Positions 1-8,144 of a stretch of DNA of 25,307 nt are shown here, in pieces. The notes below the pieces were generated by a model. It was not told the DNA's origin, made no database searches, and saw nothing but the letters and a program-made list of their open reading frames with translations. Source of the stretch: Cudoniella acicularis (lineage: Eukaryota; Ascomycota; Leotiomycetes; Helotiales; Helotiaceae); assembly GCA_013054445.1 (NCBI GenBank), contig JAAMPI010000808.1:1-25307 (forward strand), written 5' to 3'. The first letter of the stretch is position 1; each line of letters starts with the position of its first letter. A program made the translations under genes and the position numbers.

Positions 1-1560
1 CCGGATAATATATTAAAAAAAAAATCTAGAATATTAGATTCTTATTCTAATCTAATCTAATAATTTAGATTAGAATTAGAATAAGAGTTTTTAAAAAAAT
101 TAGATTAGACTAGATTATCTAGTTAGACTTAGTTAGACTATCTTAGTTAATAAGCGAGAAGAATATATTTATTAAAAATTAAAATATATATTAATAAGTT
201 ATTAAACAACCTCTAATTATAATAATAAGATATATAATATATTAGTATATATAGACTCTAAGTATATAATTATTCTTTTAGTTTAATATAAAACTAATTA
301 TCTTCTCTTAAATTATCTGATTTTTCTTTACTTTCTTTAATTTCTTTCTTATATTCTTTATTAATAAATACCCTTTAACTCTTAAAACAAATAATCTTTT
401 TAAAAGTCTCTTTACTAAGTCTATTTCTTAATTTAGAATAATAAGAGCCCTTTAAGAGAAGAATCTCTTAATACTAGCTAATAAAGTAGGAATACCTAAA
501 TATCTCTTAAAAAGTAAAGCTAATATAAGGAATCTAATAGTATTAGTCTTCTAGTTATAATAGTAGCGGTCGGAACAGCTTTTACTAGTACGCTAGCGGG
601 CTAAAAAGGTATTAGAATTAATCAGAATCAATTCTACTATTCTATTATATATATAGGTCTAGCTAGCCGTACCTACTACGTGCTCTTATACGTAACTGAT
701 ATACTAGATCTATAATAATAATCGAGGAAAATAAGCCTAATATATTTAAAATCAATAGATTCTAAAGTTATCTTAACTATTCTTTTAATGTCTTCTAATC
801 CCTGATTTTAAAGTATAATCTAAAATTAGTATAATATTTCTAATATTTTATCTTTAATTCTAATAAAAGGAATTGTTAGGGTAGCTAAGTATTTCGGGAA
901 CCCTAGCCTATATTATACCGTGTTACCTACGACACTACCTAGAGTCGCCGAAGTCCGAACAGCCTTCTTTCGCCTTCTAGAAGGATTTATCAGCTAATTA
1001 GAGACTCTCGCTTATAAAATAAGGATAAGGCTAAGCGAAACGCTACCTACGCTAAACCTTATTCGGACTCGGCCGTGTTCTTCTTACGTAAGATTATTAT
1101 ATAACTAATAGTTAGACTAATATTCTAATCTAATCTAATAATCTAGATTAGAATAAAAATAGACCTCTGATTAGTTAATTAGACTAGAATAAGAGATAAT
1201 ATTCTAATCTAGTCTAATTATTTTATATACTATTCCTAGATCTTTTACTAATTAAGAATTTATAAAAGTATCCTTAAAATAGAAATAGTATTAAGAGAGT
1301 TATAGCCTAAAATTAGCGCGGATTTCTTAGTTAAGTTAAATAGAAGTATATTATAGCGCTTAGACGTATATATTTAAAATAAGAGAAGGGCTATAAAGTA
1401 TTAGAATAGCTTTAAAACTGCCTAATTTAGAAGTGATTTAAGCTTATAGTTCTTAAATTATATATTTTTAAAATAAGGGGGGCCTAAATCGCTTAATTAC
1501 GTATAGGCTATAGAACCGATTATATATAATAATCTTATTAAGGCCTATAAAGCGATATAT
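1..1560. repeat. A+T-rich, RIP-like degenerate repeat block
   Basis: The block is dominated by TA, TTA and CTAATCTAAT-type strings, and no open frame of useful length exists on either strand. A 32-base word is present twice with one mismatch (44-75 and 1122-1153), and related inverted words (around 100-120 and 1200-1219) make local hairpins. CpA appears scarce while some CpG survives, which is the pattern expected of RIP acting on CpA in ascomycete repeats. I infer a decayed transposable element and cannot assign its class from this part alone. Confidence 0.6.
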
Positions 1561-1573
1561 TATAGACCTGGTC

Positions 1574-1640
1574 TAACGCGTCCCCCTTACCTAACGCGTC
1601 CTCCTTGCCTATAACGCGTCCCCCTAGCCCCTTATCACGT
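1574..1640. repeat. Tandem repeats centred on ACGCGT
   Basis: Three copies of a 18-20 bp unit carry TAACGCGTCC (ACGCGT at 1576-1581, 1594-1599 and 1614-1619), followed by a weaker fourth copy reading CACGTCTCC. They lie about 50 to 90 bases upstream of a TATA-like string. ACGCGT is the core site of the MBF/MluI cell-cycle box in fungi. Whether it works here is unknown, and it may simply be an LTR promoter repeat that survived RIP because it contains no CpA. Confidence 0.6.
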
Positions 1641-1666
1641 CTCCTCGCTTAGCGGAACTCACCTCC

Positions 1667-1676
1667 TATATATAAG
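1667..1676 (+). promoter_or_regulatory. TATA-like element, possible LTR promoter
   Basis: The string TATATATAAG sits after the ACGCGT repeats and before a pyrimidine-rich stretch (about 1690-1740). It lies 330-370 bases upstream of a gag-like frame on the same strand, an arrangement usual for a fungal LTR promoter. In so A+T-rich a block a chance TATA string is also likely. Confidence 0.25.
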
Positions 1677-1999
1677 GCCCCTTTAGGGCCACCTCTCTTC
1701 TCTCCTTAGCTTAGTTTCTTCGAGAATATAGCACCTTCTTACAAATACGTCTCTACGTAACGTTAGGGCCCTAGTGCCTTTATAGAGCTATAATACGGTA
1801 TAGGCTAGAACTTAAAGCTATCGCTATAAGGCTATTAATATACTTGTTCTGAAAGTTTTATAGCGTTTATATCTTTTAAAGAAATAAATTTGTTTATTAA
1901 TATATTTAAATAGCCTTTCGTATTCTTGCTACTACTAGCCTTCTGCTAATAGAGTTTTACGGTTATAACTATCTATCTAAAGTGTTTCTTATTATTAGT

Positions 2000-2345
2000 A
2001 CTAGCAGCTCTATATATAGTAATTCTAGTAGAAATTAGAAACCCCGGGTTATAGAGCGGGTCGAAAGAAGCAGATAGAGTAGTATAACTAATATAAGAGA
2101 AGAAAGCGAGAGTGAAAAGATTAATAGTAAATCTCTTTATTTTACCTTAAATATAGAGGGAAAATTAAATATATCAGTCTTTAAAGATAACTCTGAAAAT
2201 AAAGTTAAAAATTGAGAAAATTGTTTAAAAGTGCTAACAAATGTATATACTTTATTTATAAACATAATTGCGAAGGAGGGCCCGAACAGACCCCCTTTAG
2301 ATATTTGTAATAACAAGGGGAGTATTTCGTAGGGGTCCACCTTCG
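2000..2345 (+). pseudogene. RIP-damaged gag-like retrotransposon relic
   Basis: One plus-strand frame reads as a hydrophilic protein across this stretch (around residues KINSKSLYFTLN and VFKDNSENKVKN). It is broken by TAG at 2036, TAG at 2075, TGA at 2213 and TAG at 2330, all in the same frame. TAG in place of CAG and TGA in place of TGG are the nonsense changes RIP makes. The segment GTTATAGAGCGGGTCGAAAG and the following Ser/Arg-rich codons recall the start of gag in fungal Ty3/Gypsy elements. The assignment to gag is recognition, not a search result. Base composition changes sharply at about 2345, which is probably the edge of the element. Confidence 0.4.
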
Positions 2346-3019
2346 TCTCCCTGATCATTTTTGGCGACTTTAGAGGCTAAGGAGAGTCAAATCCGGGTTC
2401 CTTGCCTGATGTGCTAGTCATATATCGGGAAAGTGATGTATGGTACGTGTCATGTGCAAGCCGAAGGGTAGCAGAATTATTTGTTGCATATCTGATCGAC
2501 GCCGTGGCGGGGTCGAAAACGGCCTTTTTTGCGGAGGGGCTGGTCGGTTCGCGTACAAACATCACCGCCGAATGGCTAGCTTTATAAAATGGCTGGCGAC
2601 AACTTCCTCCCTTCCCACGTTGTTCAACCGACTAACATGTCGCTTTGCATCACAAGCATTGTCGCGGAACGGGGCGAGGATTCGTGCCGAGCCGTGCTTG
2701 ATACATGCGCATGCCGAGCCTTATCATCTCGGACCATAGAGGCCTTGCATGTGTGCTCGCCTCATTTTCGCCTCATTGAAACAATAAGCACAAACGGGGC
2801 TTTCGCCAGCACATCAATTGTCACGCATCTTGGTGAGGAGCCTCATCCAAGCTATAGTTATATAATAGTCCCACGTATTTAACTTCACTTTAATACTGCT
2901 ACGAGGCTTCAGAAAATTTAGGTCAACTCCTATGGTATGCAAATTCTAATTTCTGTGTAAGATCTAAATTTGCTAATTCCTAAGGTATATAAGATAGCAC
3001 TTAGCACCATTCTATAAGT
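2346..3019. other. Intergenic stretch, no supported gene
   Basis: Base composition is close to average and contrasts with the A+T block to its left. Several overlapping short frames exist on both strands, none with a recognisable domain, a convincing start context or splice signals joining them. I see no RNA gene here. Confidence 0.5.
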
Positions 3020-3021
3020 TA

Positions 3022-3181
3022 TCCGTTGCGCTGCGGCCAGGCCCGCGTTTCTGTGCTCAAATATACCGCAAAGTTTAAGCGAATCAAAGGTCTTCAAATC
3101 CAGAATCTGACAATATAATTTGCTGACCAAGTTCGCTTAGCACCGGACGGTCTAACGCGGGCCTAGCCGCAGCGTAACGGA
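3022..3181. mobile_element. MITE-like element with TA target duplication
   Basis: Two arms of about 28 bases are inverted copies of each other with only two mismatches. The left arm is 3022-3049 (begins TCCGTTGCGCTGCGGCCAGG) and the right arm is 3154-3181 (ends CCGCAGCGTAACGGA). The core is only about 104 bp and has no coding capacity. The dinucleotide TA lies directly outside both ends (3020-3021 and 3182-3183). A TA duplication is the mark of Tc1/mariner-type insertion, so this is probably a non-autonomous element mobilised by such a transposase. No transposase gene is visible in the window. Confidence 0.7.
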
Positions 3182-3183
3182 TA

Positions 3184-3714
3184 TTCTACGAAAATATTTA
3201 ATTTTTATTATAAGTTTATCCCGGAATTTCTCGAGTCTGTAGCTTACGAGTTGGGATATAAAGCCCGCGTAGCAAGACCGACATGTGTATAATCAGGCCC
3301 TACGAATAGGGTGGGTGTTTATGTTCAATAGACGATGTGGTGGATAAATGCGAACCGATGAAAAAGGAAGAAAACGGGGATGTATATCACTACCCTTTCG
3401 GTAGAACTACTTAGGAAAATACAATCAAAAAAACTGGCGATTGTAGTTGTTTAGCCACGACTCTAGAAAGCACGGAAATAGACAGCTCTGGTTGAGGAAA
3501 ATAAACTGAACATATGACCTGAAGTAGATGGAAAGTAAGTTGCGACAGGTAGTTTTAGCTCTAGATTTCAGAACACCTCGAAAAGAATAAAGAATTCGTA
3601 AGAGCTTCTAAACTTTTTATAACGTGCCGTCCTTATTTATAAAATATCCCTACGCGCCTACCGCCTAAAGCCAACAATACAGGCATAGCGTAAATGCCTA
3701 CGTCTATAAGGATA
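3184..3714. other. Intergenic stretch, no supported gene
   Basis: This is moderately A+T-rich sequence with no long frame on either strand. It holds scattered CGCG and CCCGCG words but no clear repeat. Confidence 0.45.
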
Positions 3715-4524
3715 TTAGATTAAATTTCCTATGTTAAAGCTAGACTTACTTACCGGAAGCACAGCACGCCGTTGTCTTCGAGTCTCCGCTCGAATGTCTG
3801 CTCGAGTTGGAAAACATCGGTTATTCTCGAGATTAATCGATTCGAATGTCTCTACCGTTAAGTTTACGAATTTCCTTATGTTTAGATTAAAACGTTGCTT
3901 GATAGTTAAATCAGAACCTTCGACCATAATAGAATATATCATAACCCGAGGTTGACACTCGATTGTTAGTGATCCATAGTCGAAAATGATGTCAACTCGC
4001 TCCGACTTGTCTAACTTCTCATCATCCAACTTCTCGTCATCCAACTTCTTGTTATCCAACTTCTTGTCGTCCGAGATCCTCGTAATAAGGTGTCTGATTT
4101 TCGTTTCATCAGTGATAGATAGCTTATCGCAAAGCTTTTTGATCAATTCCGTATCGGCCTTGTCAAAGGAATGATCAATCTTCTGGAGTTGGGCTAGGCG
4201 AGTCCGGATAAGAACTCGTATCGGGGGGTTGATCAAAGGCAAACCTATAATGTTAAAGAATCTTGTAGGAAACCTAGCTCGGCCGTAACGTTATGTGCGT
4301 GGAGTCTTGCGATATACGGAGTGTTGTGAGATCGCGGAGATGGCGGTGGGAATTTTGAAGAATGACGCGATGGCCGCTCTCTTGACAAAGATCTTTGGTA
4401 TTTTCTGGCCTGGTCGTAAACCTTTCCGCGCCCTATCTCCTCTCGGCTCGTCGCGTACAACCACTAACCCCGAACCGCTTAGAATGGATAGCTCTGCTGA
4501 AGTTATCACTCTTCGCGGTTCCAT
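3715..4524 (-). pseudogene. Hypothetical gene with pentapeptide repeats, interrupted by one stop
   Basis: An ATG at 4524 (MEPRRVITSAEL) opens a minus-strand frame that stays open to a TAA at 4293-4291. It then continues in the same frame to a stop at 3715, giving about 269 residues in all if the internal stop is ignored. The second half has no ATG near its beginning, which argues that the two parts were once one protein. The C-terminal part is charged and contains four copies of a KLD-type pentapeptide encoded by 15-bp repeats, then a tail rich in Lys and Arg. No domain was recognised. The TAA could be a RIP product (CAA to TAA), or an intron could remove it, but no canonical donor/acceptor pair with matching phase was found. 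The adjacent element relics fit a decaying locus. Confidence 0.45.
4013..4072. repeat. 15-bp tandem repeat, four copies
   Basis: Four consecutive 15-bp units (4013-4027, 4028-4042, 4043-4057, 4058-4072) of the form AACTTCTnnTnnTCC lie inside the minus-strand hypothetical gene. They encode four KLD-type pentapeptides (such as DEKLD). Unit differences fall mainly in a few positions, so the array looks like an in-frame expansion that has started to diverge. Confidence 0.8.
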
Positions 4525-5073
4525 TTTTATCAACCTCTTAGACCCCACCCAAGACTATTGAGGTCAACCTGAATCACCTTGATCTCCCAGCCCACAGATT
4601 ACCTATCCAAGATCCCTGGAAGATCGCCTAGGCCCAACACCCACCGAGATCAGTCTGGATCACCCAATCCACTAGGTCAAGTCGTATGATAATCTTGTAT
4701 GATGCCGCGATTTAGTCCTCGATGTCCCCTTGTCCTCTTGGGTATGATGCCTGCCACACGGATTAGCCACGAGGCTAGCGGAAACGCAATCATATGACCG
4801 TCACCTTCAACCATCGGAACCCAAGGCCACACATCAAAGTATAGTATTTGGGGGTGGGATGCATAGTGTGACTCCCAAGTAGAGGAGATGATGATAAAAG
4901 CATCAAATGTATCTGAGAGTTCTTTTATTCTAATCGAGAGCTCCAAGAAGGCAGGTATGACCACCCCGTCGTGGTCTTGAAAGTTAGCCCGAACAATTTC
5001 GGAGGCCTAATCTGTTCAATTATACAGGTGAGGCACCTGTATATTATTTTTCTCTGATGGCTACTGTTCTGAT
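4525..5073. other. No intact gene; possible minus-strand coding fragment
   Basis: A minus-strand frame open from 4964 to 4677 (95 codons) reads like a protein in places (SSTWESHYASHP, then DVWPWVPMVEGDGHMIAFP). It has no ATG near its beginning and no recognised domain. It could be one exon of a decayed gene. The rest of the interval shows nothing I can support. Confidence 0.3.
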
Positions 5074-5744
5074 ATGACCCAGGTAACGTCAAAAGAACGT
5101 AACAGATTCGACCGAATCAGCTCCTCAGACCAATATATGTACGGATTTTGCGATGCATTTTATTCAAGCATTCATTCTCTTTCGGCGACAATATTATATG
5201 GACGAACGTCCATAGTGCCGGTGGGATATCAAGCACGAGGATCCTACACTTTCAACTCACGAATTGTGCCCCTAAATTTCCACAAAGGTTTTGTTGCACG
5301 TCACAAAGTAAGGTCGATGGATGCGAGAGGGGATTTATTGCACTCGTAGGTTGGGAAAATGTGGAAGTTCATGATGCGTATCATCATACAAAGCACTTCA
5401 GGGATAGGAGGAGGATTTTGTTGGATCCCGCCGAGGATGGATATGCTTATTATGGACACATAGCCTTTGCACATAATGAGGGAGGAAACCGGGAGATTGG
5501 GGCTCTGATTCGAGATCACCGGGAGTACAACTCGACTTTGATATTATACAATCGCCTCGGTGGTCTATTTCAGAAGCAATCATCAATTCTCAAGCACCGT
5601 TACTCCATAGGAATAAATGCAATCTTCCCATTCGTATCGAACCGCCTGCCCACTCAAACCGACTTCAGCTGTCGTTTAATAATTATAGAAATTGGATCTA
5701 AATGTAAGACTGCGCCAACACCAAAATGTTCACTGAAAGAATGA
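5074..5744 (+). pseudogene. Frameshifted relic, possibly of an ABM-like (dimeric alpha/beta barrel) protein
   Basis: The strongest coding signal is in the frame covering about 5320-5510, which contains LVGWENVEVHDAYHHTKHF followed by GYAYYGHIAFAHNEGG. The pattern GWxSVExH...H is typical of fungal antibiotic-biosynthesis-monooxygenase-like or Dabb-like stress proteins. The N-terminal part appears in a different frame (from ATG 5074, MTQVTSKERNRFD), and nothing joins the two by an obvious intron. The longest frame (5148-5744) begins with a non-homologous, low-quality stretch. I read this as a broken gene, but an intact gene with introns I have mis-placed remains possible. The family call is by motif recognition only. 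Confidence 0.35.
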
Positions 5745-5964
5745 TATTTTACCCAACATTTCCTCTTTTCCCCCTAACTTCTTTCCTTCATATACCGGTT
5801 TGTTCTTCTTTCTCGGCCGGCTGTAGAATCCTGGGTGTCTGGATTAAACGGGTCCTTGAACTGAACTGTGCTTTCGATTGGCAGCCTCCAACAGCAGTTG
5901 CTCCATTCATCGAGATCCCTGATTCCCACCTAGGTCAAAAATTATTAAATTAAGAAAATTACTA

Positions 5965-5983
5965 TTTTTTTTTNAAAAAAAAA
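5965..5983. other. T9-N-A9 tract with an unresolved base
   Basis: A run of nine T, one N at 5974 and nine A lies just beyond the stop codon of the membrane-protein gene, in its presumed 3' untranslated part. It is a perfect homopolymer palindrome around the only ambiguous base in the window. It is most likely a place where sequencing or assembly failed, so the true length here is uncertain. Confidence 0.85.
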
Positions 5984-5986
5984 CTT

Positions 5987-7382
5987 TCAACTAATTAGTG
6001 TACAAACACCAAATTCTCCTAACATCTGCCCCACCACGACAAATCCCCCGATAACCGGTGCGAACGAGCAACAGAGTATCGTGTACCTGATGTATTTCAA
6101 GATATTCTGAGAGCTAGGGGAAAGATGAAGTTTGCCCACAATATCCCTTGAGAGTCCCAATATTGTCGGGGCAGCCACACTGACAACTATCCAGGAGGTG
6201 ATCCACCCCCTCTCCGCGGGCGTACTCTTTCCTACAGCAAACTTTGTCATCGCCCCTAAGATTGTGAGTGGTACCAGCCCAAGGAATATCAAGAGGCAGA
6301 ACATCAGACGATGATCCCAGGGGGCTGCGCGCAGATCACGCTCTTGGGTTTTTGATAATATAGCATCCTCGTCAACCTCTCCCACGATGCCATCAAACAC
6401 GCCTTCTTTGCGTACCTCCTCGTTCTCGAGAGCCCGCGTCCATATTACATACATGGTTTCATATGTCGGTGCCAGAAAGCTGCCTAGCAGATTGAGGAAA
6501 GACATCCACGCATAGGGAAGCACGGTGAGTCCGAACGCTGTGTAGCCGTACTGTGCAATCTGATCGCCGCGAGCACGGTATAAAGTGGTGATAGCCCACG
6601 TGAGCTGGCAAAGGCTGATGATGATCCGGGGAAGGTTATAAGTACTGGAAATATGGATGGGATCACCATTACCGTCTCCTTCTCCATCGCCACCTTGAAG
6701 TGAGTGTGGCTTGGCACTGCTGTTATTGTTAGACTCGATGTGATCATCATTGACAGCTCCATCATCTCCTTTAAGTGATTGAGAATTGGCTTTGCTGTCA
6801 TCGTGGGATTTCCTGCTTCTCATTCGTACAGGTGTATGAGGCGGAACTTTATATACCGTGTGGGTATCTTTTGGTGGGTTGCAGCAGCCGTGGGTGATGG
6901 TGGCTTGTTTGCATGGGCTAGAGTCTTTCCACCACTTCTTCGGGGAACTGGAAAGTATATTTATCGAGTCAGATGAGAAGTGTAGGTGTGGGACCTGAAG
7001 AAACCTACTCTTTTTCTACATCTTGCGCCGGCTTGGCTCCTGTTTCGCTCTCTCTACGTTGATGCTCTTCCTTAGTCTGCACCATGCACAAAGCCCCAGC
7101 CCTCGCCGCCCGTTTTAGAGGATCTCTTACGCACATTGGCCTAAGAATAAATACAGTGATAGGTCTTGTCATGCCGTACAAGGGGAAAGCTATAGCGAGA
7201 ACCGTGCTGGTGAGTTTCTGCGCCATCGACTGGCCTGGGGATGACAGGATGGTGGCTGCGTGGGCGAGGTAGTTCCCAAGGTAGAAGATAGCGTAATCTG
7301 TCCATTGCGGAGGAAGACAGAGAAGATTTGGGTTCCCGTGGTTGGTTGCCCCGTCGGGAACAAGGATAGTGATATTTGGCAT
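5987..7382 (-). CDS. Fungal multi-pass membrane protein of unknown function, two exons
   Basis: Exon 1 is 7382-7009 and exon 2 is 6947-5987, with a 61-nt intron (7008-6948). The donor is GTAGGT, the branch site is CTGAC and the acceptor is CTTTCCAG, and the joined frame is exactly 444 codons plus stop. ATG 7382 is the first in frame after an upstream stop. The N-terminal half has a short extracellular-like segment with a single Cys (CLPPQWTD), then helices at about 28-48 and 57-82 and an AGALCMV motif near the end of exon 1. A hydrophilic linker rich in Asp, Gly and Asn follows (about 125-228). Further helices lie at about 230-248, 258-284 (QYGYTAFGLTVLPYAWMS), 338-358, 373-390 and 411-434. 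I recognise the QYGYxAFGLTVxPY and FYLGNYxAHAAT signatures from a family of uncharacterised proteins found widely in Pezizomycotina. No catalytic residues are visible and the function is unknown. The gene looks intact. Confidence 0.85.
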
Positions 7383-8144
7383 GATGATGGCGACTTGCAA
7401 CTCAGAAACGGCCAAGTCCTAAATCGTTGATGGCAGTGAGGAAAAGTCGGGCTTGACGAAACGATGTGGTTGAGGCTCCTAGACCACGTCGACTTCGCTA
7501 TGAGGTATTTCACTCCATCAGACTCCGAAGGGCACTGCGTCTGCATCAATGGTTTTGGATTGGATTGGGTGGGGCTTGGGTGACGTTTCGGGGTTGCTAC
7601 GGATTGGCCATGGGCAAGCTCCGCCTGGTTACACGACTTCCATGCAGCTGCAAAGCTGAGCTGTCAGCAGCTTTTTCTTAGCCAATCGATGATACACGAC
7701 CTATTTTTCGGAGAGGGCACATTCTTGGAGTTTTGGCAAACGAGAGGAAGTTATGGCGTGGCCTAATATCTTTTGGCTGAAGCATATCCTCATCAATGAG
7801 TTCTACTATCCAGCTGTCCAACGTCGCTCACCAACATTTGGCTAGGCCAAGTACAATACATATTGAAGTTCATTAGTCTTTCCGCTTCGCAGCAGCCTAT
7901 TGGAAAGGAGTAACGGAAGAGAAGAGGGGTTTCGAAGCGGCGAAGCAATGGCCCCACAATCAGGCCGCAGACGGGAAATCGGACCTTCGAGCGGTAACGG
8001 ACAAGCTGCATATTCTATCATCCCTAGAGCCTGACACGAATAACATAGATCGCATGTCAGGACTTAGGAATATCAAAGCCACCATCAACCCGAGAACAAC
8101 CGACTATCTGTAATTCTTCGCCCTTCCAAGCAGCCACAAGCACA
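7383..8144. other. Divergent intergenic region between membrane-protein and NLR-like genes
   Basis: The two flanking genes are transcribed away from each other, so this 760-bp stretch presumably holds both promoters. Frames in it are short shadows without domains. The last 60 bases before the NLR-like start are rich in CAAG/CAAC words (such as CCACAAGCACA), a common leader composition in filamentous fungi. Confidence 0.5.

Noticed and set aside
44..1153. Pair of similar 32-base words read as LTRs of one element
   Set aside because: Similarity does not extend beyond the short word, and no target duplication or primer site was found, so they are reported only as internal repeats.
6484..6801. 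Second minus-strand frame inside the membrane-protein gene
   Set aside because: It overlaps the true exon in another frame, and the true frame has helices and family signatures.
7084..7272. Plus-strand frame MHKAPALAARFRG
   Set aside because: It is antisense to exon 1 of the intact membrane-protein gene and has no domain, so it is a shadow.
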